Positions 46,560 to 58,860 of a DNA stretch of 64,000 nt are shown in pieces. The notes beneath the pieces were generated by a model. The model did no database searches. It saw nothing but the letters and a program-made list of their open reading frames with translations, and was not told where the DNA came from. The stretch comes from Balaenoptera acutorostrata (lineage: Eukaryota > Chordata > Mammalia > Artiodactyla > Balaenopteridae): positions 38,237,641 through 38,301,640 of the forward strand of contig NC_080074.1 of NCBI RefSeq assembly GCF_949987535.1, in the 5' to 3' direction. Position numbers and translations under genes: made by a program. Positions within the stretch are counted from its first letter, which is position 1. Every line of letters begins with the position of its first letter.

Positions 46560-49060
46560 CGTATTTGTTTAGTCAGAATTCAGTGTATATTTGAGTGTAT
46601 GCTGTGTGCTAGACCTTTGTTTAGGTTTTGGAAATACAGTGGTAAACAATTCACAGTTTCTTATTTCAGAATCTTACAATATAGTGGAGTAGACAGGTTG
46701 GTAAAAACATTACAATATAATGTAAGCACAGGAAGAAATGAAAATAAGAGGATAACATAATCCAATTGATGGGAGTAAAAAGGGGCTGGAGGATCAAGGA
46801 GGGCAAATAAAAGAAAATAATGTCTAATTGTAGAATGAGTTGAAGTTTGCCAACTGAGAAAGGTGGAACATGGAATTTTAAATAAGGAAATACTATATGC
46901 ATAAGTTAAAAATTAGAAAATAACTTAGAGTGGCTAGAGTAGGAAATAAGCTGAAGGATGGGAGGTAGTGGTGAGATAGAAGGTAAAAAATTAATCCAGA
47001 GCAAGAAGTAAGAAATTTCATGGAAAAAAATTGTACTCTATACTAAAGAACATGAGGACCCATTAAAGTCTTTAAACAGGAGAGTCACTTAATCAGCTCT
47101 GTCCTTCAGAAACATTTTTCTGACTCTAGTGGAGGGTGATTTAGAGAAACGACTAAGCAGGAAAACCATTGAAAAAGGCTCTTGCAGTCATCCAAAGGAG
47201 GGATGACAAAAATGATAACGGTGATTTTTTTTTGTCTGTCCTACTATATTATAAAACTAATTGAGGCAATATATCAGGAGAAAGTCAACATTTTATTTTG
47301 TTTAAAACAATAAGTTTTTAGTATGAGCCTGTCAAGTGACAGTGAGAATGGAGAGGAATAAACTGATTCATGAGCTATTAAGGACTTAGTGAACACACAA
47401 GAATAGGTGGTTGTTTGGAGGAAGGAGAATAAAACTTATTGAAGAGTTAAGGATGATTTTGAACTTTCTAATTTGGCAATTGAGTGGATAAAGGTACCAT
47501 ACACAGAGACAAGAATCCCATGAGGTAGAGCATTTCTGGAGGGGGGATATTGAGTTCAGTTTTGGACACATTAAATTGAGGTGACAGAGTTGGGAATATA
47601 TGAATGATTTTGGAATTTAAAGGTCAGATGTCATTTATAGCCATTAATTTGAACATGTAGAATAGTTAATTGACACAGTTGGAGCTGATGAAATCATTCT
47701 AAAAAAATGTATTCTGAATGAGAAGATAAGAGTTCAGAATAAGGCCCTGAGGAAGAAAAGCATTTAAAGGTCAGAGGAAAGGGAAAGGGAAAATTAAGAG
47801 GAAGAGTATTCCTCAAAAAAGATAAAACAGGTTGGTTACAGGAAAGAATACCAGGAAAGTTTGTAATCATGAATGCCAAGGTCAAGAGAGGGTGGTGAAA
47901 AGGGTTATTAGCAGTTTCAGGATGTTGAGAGTTCAAGAACAGCGTGCCCCACTGAAATTTAGCAACAAGAGGATAAAGGGTGGTCTAGGTGAGAATAATT
48001 TTAGTGGAGTAATTCAGGTAGAATCAAGTTTCCAGTGGCCCAAGAAATTGAATGGAAGATGAGAATTGGATTCAGTGGCTAAGGAAACAATTTCTAAGTG
48101 TTTAATTATGAAGGAAGTGAAAAGAAATAATAGCCAACATAAGTGATGAGGCTGAGAGACAATTATTTTAAGGAGAGAAAATTTGAGTGTGTTGAAACAT
48201 ATGGAAAGCACATAGAGAGGGAAAAGAATTTACTGAGGAAAGAGAAGTTAATTAATAGGTCATTGGATGAAGCAGAAAAAGATGGACTCCAGAGCATGTT
48301 ACATAGAAAGAGAAATGTCGCTTCAAAAGTGAAATGGAAGTAGAAGAAAAGAATGGAAACTGATGCAAACATTTTTGTAGGTGGGGATCTTACAAAGTTG
48401 CGAGAGTTTCCATTTAATGGTTTCTATTTTCCCCACAAAGTTAAAAAGACCTAATTAGCTGACAGTAGTGGGGAGATGATGGGTTAAGATAGTTCAGGAA
48501 TATAGAGAAGATGTATCTAGCCATTATGGATTGTGGGAGAATTAGGTAGACCATAGATGGATTAGTGGAAAGTGTCGGGGTACACTTGTAGGCAGTGAAT
48601 TTGTAGCGGTTATAAATAAACTCAAAGGTGTGTTTTCTTTTCCTCCAACAGTACTCTGTAGCTCAGGTATGGGAGGGGGGATGCCTACAGTCATTTTGAT
48701 TTCAGGTTGTGGTTCTGCCAGTCAATTACTGTGGAAGGCCAATGGAGCAAGATAATTGAGAATATTAACAAGAATGTCATAAAGTCTAAGCTGAATAAGA
48801 ATTTCAGTGAAGGTAGGAAGGGATTGATGAAGCAGAGTATTCAGGGTCTCAATAAATTTGAAAAAAGGGTGTAGGAAGAGGGATACAGAATTGTGGTGAG
48901 AGAGTAAAATGCTTGATTTAAGCATTTTAGGACCAAAACATTCCCAGGTGCTGGTAAGACCCAAGTTGTGGTCATGGAAATGGATGAAGTACAGAGGGAA
49001 TGAAGCTCATTGAAACTGGTGACATCAAGGAACTGAGAGACCAGTTGGATGGATTATCTC
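46560..49060 (-). mobile_element. Long antisense L2 LINE, about 2.5 kb
   Basis: The inverted L2 3' end is at the left ('gtatgctgtgtgctagacc', 'ggaaatacagtggtaaacaa'). L2 then continues rightward for about 2.5 kb, e.g. 'cctgaggaagaaaagcattt', 'tgatgaggctgagagacaat' and 'gaactgagagaccagttgga'. L2 consensus is a little over 3 kb, so this is one of the more complete copies here. All short frames on both strands are relic sequence with no intact domain. Confidence 0.75.
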
Positions 49061-49069
49061 TGTGGACCC

Positions 49070-49992
49070 TGCAGTCTTTTCTACCTATATTTACTCCCTT
49101 GATAATCCTAGCCTGTTTTACAGTTTAAGTGCCATCTACACACTGATAACTGAATAATTTACATCTCTAGACTGGATCACTCCCCTGAACTTCAGACTTG
49201 TATATCCAACTAATATTTGACATGTCTACTTGTATATCCAATATGAATTTAAAGCATAACAAATTAAAAACTGAGCTTCTGGTCTTCTCTGTCACTCTCC
49301 ACAAACCTCCTGCAGTTTCCCACCTATCAATTAATGGCTATTTCATGCTACTATTTCCAAAGTTAAAACCTTAGAGTCATCCTATGAGTTCTGTCTTCAT
49401 AATTTTTTGACAATTTACCCAATTTTCAGAAAGACCCCTACAAAATTACCACCTTGATCAGAACCACCATCCTTTTCATATGTCCTTTTTCAGTGAACCA
49501 AGCAGGATAAATTTCTTAAAATATGAGTCAGATCATGTCACATCAAGGCTTAAATCATTGTTGGCTTCCCATCAGAATAAAATCCCCAAAGCCTATGGAG
49601 TGGTTTCTAAGACGCTTCATGACTTCTCACCTTACAATTCCTCTAGGAACTCATCTCATACCTTCCTTCCCATAGTTCATTCCAACTTGCTATCCCTTTA
49701 CCTGGGTATGCTGTTGCTATTATTCCTTCTGCTTACCATACTGTCTCCACAGATAGCCCCCAAACCTACTCTCTCACTTTTCTTGGGTCTTTGTTCAAAT
49801 GCTAATTTATCAGAAAGATCATCCAATATTCTTTTCTCTGCCCCTATGTGTTTATTGTTTGTTTTCCTCTACTATAATATAAACTCCATATAGTTAGAGG
49901 CATTGTCTCTTTTGTTCACTATTATATTCCAAAGGTCTAGAATAATACTGTCATGTGAGTTCCTCAATGTATATTTGCTGAATGAATAAGAA
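49070..49992 (+). mobile_element. L2 LINE 3' part, sense, head to head with the previous copy
   Basis: 'catctctagactggatcact', 'gagtcagatcatgtcacatc', 'tggcttcccatcagaataaa' and the end 'gtatatttgctgaatgaata' are L2 RT C-terminal and 3' UTR in sense. The 137-codon frame 49,480-49,893 is translation of this relic. It includes YESDHVTSRLKSLLASHQNK, which parallels the L2 sequence encoding 'SDHVT.L..LAS', and is not a host gene. Confidence 0.8.
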
Positions 49993-52303
49993 CAAATACT
50001 CTCAAACACATGATTTATATGATCATATTTGTGTGCTTAATGTATTGATAATAACTCTAGCAGAATACCTTATGGAGAAAGGGATTGAGGCTGTTATAAT
50101 AATTCTGGAATGAGATTACACGAGTGTACTTCAGATTATGGTAGTGGTAGCAAGAATTAAAATAGCAGAGAATAAAAACCTTACAAAGGCAGTATTAATA
50201 GAATCTTCTGGTGGGAAAAGAAATAGGACTCAAGGATAACTACAAATATTGGCCCCTGGGAAAAATAACAGCAGTGCAAAAATCATAAGGATATATTTGG
50301 GTACTGAATATCTTATTTATCTTGTTTAATATCATTAAATATAATCCCTTTGAAAGCAGAAATTTCTGCCTGGTTTATAACTACACTCCAACGAACAAAT
50401 GAATGAAGAAGAGGAATTTAATAGGTCTTCAGATGGAACAAATGGAAATCAAGTATTGAAAATTTCAATAAATAAGAAAGTAAAAGATGTGAAGTGGAAC
50501 TTCCATTGTTGATTCAAAATTTTACTTAGAGCCTCAAAGCTTAGTACTATTGGTGATAAGCATCTCCGCATTTCATGGAGGAGTGCTAAACATACCACAG
50601 ACTTACTAGTTAATAATTACAGTAGTATCAGTCCTGCCACTGTGAATCACCACCTTTAGCCTCTAAGTGAAAACCAGAAAGGACTCATTAGCAGAATTTC
50701 AGCTGGTAAGAAGTAATGCAGGGTTTTTACTCTCATGAAGAAGAGAAGGGTGTCCTCCTAAGCCAAATGGGAGTGGACCCAAAGGAATGACTCATAGAAG
50801 AAGGCAGTGTTATCTCTGTGTTTAGATATTTATTCAACAGCTATATCAGCAGGCAATTCCATGGAATATATGAAAGGCAAGGGGAGAAGGAAATTAATGT
50901 GTGTCCCTTAGAGTTGGAAGATATACACATAACAACTGAATCAAATATTTGCTTCCTATGTGCCGGTGTGGATAGGGGATAGGGAAGAAAAGAATCAGTA
51001 ACTTCATTTTAATTATTCAACTTATCAATATTTTTAACTAGTCAGAATAGGTACTTAAAATATTGAAGTCATGAATATGTAGCCAAAATAATGAAAAATA
51101 GTTCGTATGCAGGAATTTTATCGTGAGAGAAATGTAATGTTTTGTATATATGATACCAAAAGATTTCCATGTTAGGTAATTTTCTATTCATTAATGCATT
51201 ACTGATTAGACCTATTTAAGCATCTGTATTTCAACACAAACTACTTATTTAGAGGGCACATTTGAACATGGTTTCCTATATTCAAACATTTAAATCATGT
51301 TTAATATGAAAGTGAGCAAAGAGATATGAATTATAGACTAACATCCAAAAGTTGGGTTAGAATAACACTGAATGTGGAAGCACTTTTGAGATCTCTCAGC
51401 ATATTGTTTCACTGGTGATTAATGTGTTAAGAAACATTTTAGAAATGACTTTTCCAGGATAGGAGAAGTTATTTGGGAAGCTGAGAGTAACAAAACAACT
51501 TCGTGTTAGAAATAAGGGTCTTAGTTTTTTTTTAATTTTTTTAATTTTAATATGTATTTTCTCCTACAAAAAATGGGACTTTTTTAGTTTCTTGACTAAA
51601 CAAGAGGCTGGTTTCTAATTAGACTGCTCTTATCCAACATAATAAAGTGGGACTATTTTTATTCTTGATCAAAGATGCTTATAATTTAGGGTGTTTATCT
51701 GAAAGACAGATGGATGAATACAGCTTTATACATGTAATTGCTCATTAAAATGTGAAAAATATAAAGTAAGAATAAAAGTTTATTTAGGAAACATATTTGT
51801 AATGCTATTGTGTATGCAGTACTATTCTGGGACTTTAGAAAAAATGAAAGATATCAATTTAGTGCTATAGATTTTTGCACCTTAACTGGGTAGCAATTGT
51901 TTCTTTTTAAAACATGATTGATAAGTGTAAAAAAATGGTACATAGATAAACACTTTTGTGTTATATGGAAATAATCACAGTAAGTGTGTTTAGGGGGGAT
52001 TTTATTTTTATTTTTTTGGAAGACTTGTTTTGAGAGGTGAATGTTGAACCAGATGTTGAAGATCTAATTTGCATTAAATTAAAATCTTTATTTTGGATGG
52101 AAGGAATTAAGGATGGAAGGGTCTTTCTTTCTCTCATATCCAAAAGTAGTTCAACTCTATAGACTTTAGCAACTCACAAAACTGGCTACTGCAACTTATT
52201 TATAGTACATGAGTTTAAATTTAATTGCTGAAGTTTAGAGTATAAAATTAAACCTGGTCTTGGGGTATTTTTTTAAAAGTATATGTGAGTTATTTTTTTC
52301 TAG
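49993..52303. other. AT-rich sequence; one weak L2-like stretch
   Basis: About 50,095-50,250 resembles antisense L2 ('ggtagtggtagcaagaatta') but weakly. The remaining 2 kb shows no repeats or exons, consistent with intron or intergenic DNA. A pyrimidine tract at 52,290-52,303 precedes the next candidate. Confidence 0.4.
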
Positions 52304-52348
52304 GAAGCCCCAGACACCCTCCATGCGCCTCTGCAGCTTAATGGCTAA
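52304..52348 (+). CDS. Candidate terminal coding segment with stop, gene unknown
   Basis: An acceptor-like 'tatttttttctag' is followed by a frame reading EAPDTLHAPLQLNG then TAA. It is phase-compatible with the 42,156-42,209 candidate (both phase 0). If joined, the two would give the C-terminal end of a protein, with GC-balanced sequence to about 52,760 as 3' UTR and possible AATAAA signals near 53,511 and 53,590. A second register from the same acceptor is open for about 46 codons (52,305-52,442), so the true frame is unclear. No homologue was recognised. Confidence 0.25.
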   Translation, partial: EAPDTLHAPLQLNG

Positions 52349-53640
52349 ACACCTGTTCAACCTCAATGAGATTAGACTATGGGCCAATTCTTATTTGGCC
52401 GTTCCAGAAAAGAGTCATGATTGCACCCAGCTGGCCCTCTAAGAAGGAGGGTCTGATGAGCCATTCCTGCACAGCCTGAGGCAGTAGAATTTGCACAGAT
52501 TTAGGGCTGCTGCTGTTGCTTTTCCAGGGATCCCAGTAAGGTGATGCACTACCTCCTTTGGCAAAATGAGAAAGGAGCTAGTTTTCTGATGATTTGCCCC
52601 ATTCTACCACTGGTATTCATCAAAGGTTGGCTGAAGAAACTGCAAACTTCTGTGGCTCCCCTATTTCCTCATTAGGCTTCCAGAGGAGGCAGCATTAAGG
52701 CTTACTTGTCCTCTAGCCCTACCTAGGAACTTGTGTCTCCATGTGAAGGAACTTACCTGGAAGGAAAACAACTTATTCTAGCTACCTTTCAGTAACTACA
52801 TTGTCTTTTTCAAATGGACACTCAGGGAAACATGAATCAGCAAAATGTGAATGCTGAAATTACATGCATATTCTCTTTTTTCACTTAACATTAATTATAA
52901 TCACTACAGGCACTTTTAAAAGGAATCTGATTATATATTCATAACAAAGTTATTATTATGCAAAATTATTATTTTCAATTGAAATCTATGTTGTTTCAAG
53001 AATACCACATAATAGGAATATGCCTTATGATAGGCTATTAAATTATTTTTCAAAAGATATTTCAAGTTGTTGAAATATAAAATTATAAGTATTATAGGAA
53101 AAGTAGAAGAGTTATAATATTAAAAATTTAATATTGGCTAAAAATGTTCATCAAAGTCCCTGGAAAGTTGCAAAATCATCTTTTGGCTATATAACAAATT
53201 CTCCAGATATCTTATATTTTACTCATAGGAACAATTTATATTTTTATTGGAGTATGGTGGAAAGTTTTGTGGTAATGCTAGTTATTTTTACTATTTTTCC
53301 TTTTCTTCATCATAGATTAAAATGAGTAATCCACATGAGTGACTATTTTTCTTCTATGGACAAGCTTTTTGAAAAAAAAAAAAATTAAAAATCTTGGTAT
53401 TCATATCCAGAAACACTGGGTTTCATTTAATTTACATTACCATTCTCTAAAAGGCCAGGAAATTCACTAAAATTTGACATTACAACCAACATCATTATTT
53501 TAACTTTTAAATAAATGTATATAAGTAATTGTATTAAATATAAGTGGAAGTAATTGTATTAAATATAAGTGGAAAAACTAGTCAATGTGAAATAAAGACT
53601 GAATGAATTTTTTTAAACTATGTGTAGTTTATAAAAGAAA
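52349..53640. other. Less AT-rich block then AT-rich sequence
   Basis: 52,350-52,760 is repeat-free and compositionally balanced (possible 3' UTR or conserved noncoding). A 25-bp exact tandem duplication lies at 53,524-53,573. Nothing else was recognised. Confidence 0.4.
53524..53573. repeat. Exact tandem duplication, 25 bp x 2
   Basis: The unit beginning AGTAATTGTATTAAATA occurs at 53,524-53,548 and 53,549-53,573 without mismatch, so it is a recent slippage or templated duplication. Confidence 0.95.
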
Positions 53641-53654
53641 TCTAAAATATGGAA

Positions 53655-55690
53655 ATAAAGGTTGAAACTAAAATGACATAAAAGATATACCATATAATAC
53701 TAGGTAACAAAATAAAGCAGGTGCAGCTATATTAATATCAGAAAGTGTAGTCTTTCATAAAAAATAGTAAATATAAAAAGAGATACTTAAATATAAAAAA
53801 TGGTATACCAGGAAGGTAGAAATTTTAAATGCTATGTACCTAATAACAAACACTTAAAATATAGAGAACAAAAGTTAGCAGAAATAAAAGGAGAATAAAA
53901 ATGCCCTATGTCATGGTGGAATATTTTAACACTTCTTTCAGTACCTGACTGAACAAGAAGATAAAATCTGTAAAGATAATGATAATATGAGCAACGTGAT
54001 AAACAAGCTTGTCCTCAGTGATATATAGAGAATCTTGCATTTTATTTCCCAAAATTGACCAAATGTGGATCATACAGGAAAACTCAACAAATTTCAAAGA
54101 ATTGAAATCATACAGAGTATGTTCTCTTACAATAGCAGAATTCAGCTAGAAATTGATACAAAAAATGAAATTAAAAAATGATAAATACAAAGTACTTAAG
54201 TTTTTGGAAATTATGCTCTATGCTTCTAATTAACTCGTTGGTCAGAGAATTCAAACTAAAAATAAGAAAAAAATGTTGAATTTAGTGATATTAGAGTACT
54301 ACATATTGAAACATATTAGGAGGTAGTTAAAGCCCTGCTTAGAAATTTATAGCATTATTATATGTTAGAAAAAATAAAGGCCAAAAATCAATGATCTAAG
54401 CATTATCTCAAGAAGCTAGGAAATAAAAGAGCAAATAAAACCTAGGGTATAGAGAAAGAAGGCAAAAATGAAGCTAGCAGGAAAAATTAATAAAGTAAAA
54501 ATATTTAAGTAGAGTATAAACAAAGCTAAACGTTGGTTTTTAAAAAATTAACTGATAATTCTCTGGTGGGTTGGTAAAGTTCAAAATAATGAGGCTATTT
54601 TGAACCCAATTTATGCTGATGAATTTGAAACTGTAGATGAAATGAGAAAATTCCTAGGAAAACACGTCTTAACCATGTTAACCCAAGAAATTAAAAAGTG
54701 CAAATAATACTTCACATGAAAGAAATGGAATCATCAATTAAAAAATCCTCTCACAAAGGAAAATCCAGGACCAGATGGCTTCACCTGTGAATTCTGTTAT
54801 CATTTAAGGGAGGAATTATACTATTAAAATGAAAAAGCACTTCCCAAGTCGTTTTATGAGGTGTATTATTTTTCTATTGCTGTGTAACAAATTACCACAA
54901 CCTAAGAGGCTTAAAGCAACACACTTATTATCTCAGTTTCTGTGGGTCAGAAGTCTGAGGATAGCTTAGGTGGGTCCTCTGCTCAGAGTTTTAACTGGCT
55001 GCAATCAAGGTGTGGGCTAGGTGGCATTCTGATCTGGAGCTCCGGGTCTCCTTCCGAGATCACGTGATTATTGGTATATATGTCTATATATACATGTATG
55101 TGTGTGAGTGCTTGTGTGTATACGCACATATACACATACGTGTGTAATGATGGTTATGATCTCCATTACCTTTGCCATTCATATTCTATTTAGTTAGAAG
55201 CAAATCACAAGCCCTGTGATGCTCAAAGGTAGGCCCCATATTCATCCCTTCTATAAACCCCCTGCCCATGCTCAAAGGGAGGGGTTTATAGAATGGCTGA
55301 ACGTGAGGGACACTCTTGGGTCTGTCTGCTACATGAGGCCAAAAAGTCTTAAAGCAAGACCTGAAATATTACCAAAATGTTAGTTAATTAAATGAAGCAA
55401 TACATACGTATATGACATCAGGACCAAGTTGGGGTCTAGAAATGCAAGGTTATTTTAACTTTCACAATTCAATGAAAGTAATTCTCTGTGTTAATTAATA
55501 GAGAAAAGAATTCATATGATCATCTATACAGATGCAGACTAAATGTAGATAAAAATTCAGCATTTGTTTATAATGATATTTTTATATCATATAATGATCA
55601 TGTAATGACTTAATATCATTACATATTAATGATATAATGATTATTTTTAATGGTAAAATTTCAACATTCTAGAAATAGAATGAACTTTCT
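53655..55690 (+). mobile_element. Old L1 ORF2 relic, sense, split by an LTR
   Basis: The order of L1 ORF2 is readable. 'ggtataccaggaaggtaga', 'gtacctaataacaaacactt' and 'gaatattttaacacttctt' are endonuclease-domain sequence. 'gaattgaaatcatacagagt' and 'gtccaggaccagatggctt'-like text lead to the RT region. After the LTR come 'ggaccaagttggggtctaga' and 'aatgcaaggttattttaact'. Frameshifts and deletions are frequent. It is an L1M-age copy with no usable protein. Confidence 0.85.
54862..55333 (-). mobile_element. MaLR-type LTR, antisense, inside the L1, with 5-bp TSD
   Basis: The termini are TG (54,862) and CA (55,333). Target duplication TGAGG is perfect at 54,857-54,861 and 55,334-55,338. The L1 reading 'cgttttatgag' resumes as 'atgaggccaaaaag', showing precise insertion. 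Inside are 'gtgtaacaaattaccacaac', 'tttctgtgggtcagaagtct' and 'atattctatttagttagaag', the pattern of an MLT1-like LTR in reverse. A TG/CA/TA-rich stretch at 55,075-55,150 expands the middle. Confidence 0.8.
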
Positions 55691-57739
55691 TATTAATTAA
55701 TTATTCAATGTCATTATTTTATTCAAATGTTTATTGAGCAACTAATATTTGCCAGGAACTCAGCTGTTTTCCCTGTTTATATACACTCATGAGAATGTCT
55801 TCCTTTAAAATACTGACAGCTCTCCATGCACATTCACTATACAGAGAAGATTACTCTACTTATCAAAGTACTTACACATCAAAAGTACACACAAAGTACT
55901 CTACACTTACCATAATGTATAGCTGGGTTTATTTCTATTGAATAATAAATATTTTTCTCCCACCCTTCTATGTTTATTTCCTTCCTTTTTATTTAACCAA
56001 ACATAGTAGATCTTCCAGATCTTTCTATATTTAACAGCTGGAGATGTCTAACTTTCAAAATTCATTTAATATAATTACTCCCTTTTAATGGCTAGATCAC
56101 ACAAACTTACTTCTTGGCCAACTATACGAAATTAATGAAATAAAAAATCTTTGAGAAAATGTGACTTTCACCCTAGTTTGGTTTTTTTTTAAGTGTAAAG
56201 AAGATAGATTATAGAAGATAGAAATAAATTATGTGATATACTTCCCAGATAATTTGGAGCATGAAAATTTTGTAACCTGTAATAGTTACACTCATTGTAT
56301 AGAAAGATGCCAGCACCAGAATGAAGATTTAAAAAGTTATATTCTTTTTGTTGAACTACTCTGTGCAGAACTTTAATTCTACAAACAAACCACCAAAATG
56401 CAAACATAGTAAATGATAATTAAGTAGAGGTTTATATTAATATTCTTTTAAACTACTGATAAATGTCTGGAATTATGTTTATTTTATGTTTGTTAACATT
56501 GGGACTTAATATATCGCAGCATAAAAATGTTTCCAGTATAAAATAGCCTTTACCTGGTATTGTTTTTAGAGGATAACTAGTATTAAGCTAAAGAGTGCAG
56601 TTGATATCTTGGATCGTACGGTAAGACTCCCTTCCTTCCTTCCCTCCTTCCTTCCCCCCTTTAAAATTTTTACTTATGGATCTATTTCTTTCAAAGCACT
56701 AATCAACTCTTTACATTGGATTACATGGCAATCAGTCTTGATTTGCTTACCTAAACTAAATGATGTTGGATGCCATAAACAACACAGGAAGAATGCTGTG
56801 TCCTAGTCCTTAAGAAATGTAGTTCTAAAGTCATCAAGGCATTAACTTAAGTTCACATTTTTAATGCTATTCAAACAATTTTAAATATTTATTTGGACAT
56901 AAAGGAATTCCATTTTCAAGATATTGTAGTAAGAAAGGTTGCTGTAGATACTCAAAACGAAGTTTCATTTATATTAATGTTGAAGATGTGTCAAGAATTG
57001 AAATGTATTGCCAAAGTGTAACTCTAAAAATGCAGATTTTGCTAAAGTATATAAAGGTTTTATTTAACTATCACATCAAGCAGAGTATCCATAGCCATTC
57101 ATCTAACTCTCTTATTATTTCCTATCAAGGTTAGATTTAATATGAATGACTGAGAAGGCAACTTTCTTTCCTTTGGCAAGCTAGTTTTTATGGAAACCAA
57201 AAAAAAATTTCCTTTTGCAGATCTATCTATAATCCTTGCTCTCAGATTAATAGACTGCAAGTTTTATATTTAGTTTTTTTGAACTTTAGATGTTTTTTCT
57301 CAACAGCTCATATAATACAAAGTGTTATTGCCTTATGTCTTCCCTTTTCCTTTCCATTGTTTTCTCATATTTTATCATTAATACCTGTTTAGATTTACAG
57401 GTGTTTTTGTTCATTTTATTTTCTTCCTCACTTGTACTCTTCACTCCTCAAGTAATTTTGTTACTCTTCTCCATTTCTTAAATACTCCAGTTGTTTCTTG
57501 CTAGCTTCCTTTGAGTATGCACGATGAGAAAGGTAAATTAAGAAATACTCCAAAAAGAAGGTGAAATATCCTATGTTCTTAACTGATCATACAGAGCGTG
57601 TGCGTGTACACACATACACACAAACACGTTACTATATTTATGTTTTATCTTACATTTATACATTTATATTTAGTATGTATCTATGTATACATACATATAT
57701 ATGTAAACTTAAATACTCCACTGAAATTATACATGTTTG
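55691..57739. other. AT-rich sequence with simple repeats
   Basis: It contains a short inverted L2 3'-end-like scrap at about 55,720-55,770 ('atgtttattgagcaactaat'), a (TTCC)n tract at about 56,629-56,655, and CA/TA-rich sequence at 57,600-57,705. The frames 56,189-57,752 have no recognisable motif. Confidence 0.5.
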
Positions 57740-57893
57740 GCTGGTGTTGTGAAGGAAAGAACAGGGAGCTATAATTAAGAATGGAAGACAAGATCAAGGA
57801 AGTTCTCTCTGAGGAAGTGACTTCAAATAGATGAATTACCTGACGAGTAGATGATGAATGATCTGGTAAGATGTAATAACATAAGGAGAGTAG

Positions 57894-58339
57894 TGGGTTA
57901 AATAGTGTTCCCCCCAAATTGATGTTTACCCAGAACCTTGGAATGTGACCTTATTTGGAAATATAGTCTTTATAGGTGTAATTAGTTTAGGATCTTGAGA
58001 TGAAATCATACTGGATTTACGGTGGGCTCTAAATCCAATGACTAGTGTTCTTATAAGAAGAGGAGAGCACACAGAGAGACACGTAAAGGAGAATGTCATG
58101 TAAAAATGGAGACAGGGATTGGAATCATGCACCTATGTATCAAAGAATGACAAGGATTGCTAACAATCACCAGAAACTAGGAGAGAGTCATGGAATAGAG
58201 TCTCCCTCAGAGTTTCCAGAAAGAACCAAACCTGCCCAACTACTTGATTTCAGACTTCTGGCACCCAGAACTATACATTTCTGTTTTAAGCTACCAAATT
58301 TTTGGTAATTTATTATAGCACCCTTAGGAAACTAAGACA
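57894..58339 (+). mobile_element. MLT1-type LTR, sense, inside the L2
   Basis: TGGGTTAAATAGTGTTCCCC at the start, 'ttaggatcttgagatgaaat', 'tagtgttcttataagaagag' and 'aggaaactaagaca' at the end follow MLT1 order. It interrupts L2 sequence on both sides. No convincing 5-bp TSD remains. Confidence 0.75.
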
Positions 58340-58860
58340 GGGATTAAGAGTGACTAAAGTTTAGTAAGCTAAAGACAAAGTACATTTTCTTGGAGTATTA
58401 CATTTGGTTGGAGTAAGAGAAAATAGCCAGATCATGTTGTGTCTTACAGAAGCGTGGATTTTATTTCAAGTGCTATAGGAAGCCATAGGAGAGTTTATGT
58501 GAGAAAATTACATGAGATTTATGTGTTAAAATAATATGCTGGATGCTCTTAAAAACTGAGTAGAATAGGACAAGAATTGAAGCAAGGAGAACCTGGTAAG
58601 CGGGTAGGCTACTGTAGAAGTCCAGGTAAGAGATGGCGGGAGTTTGGTGTAGAGTCATGGCAACAGAGAAGTAAAGCAGGCTGAGATCTGTTTTGAAGTT
58701 TGAACTGATGACTTACTGATGGATTGAAAGTGCATGATGAGGAAAAATTTTAAATGCCTTCCTAAGTTTTGAGCTGAGCTACTGGGTAGATGTTCATGAA
58801 ATTTACCAAAACAGAGAACACAAGGAAGATAAAAATTGGGGAGGAGTGAGGAAGGAGGAT

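Noticed and set aside
49480..49893. 137-codon + strand frame
   Set aside because: It is translation of a sense L2 3' region (RT C-terminus and 3' UTR), not a host protein.
57560..57752. Frame in CA/TA-rich sequence
   Set aside because: Driven by simple repeats, with no conserved motif.
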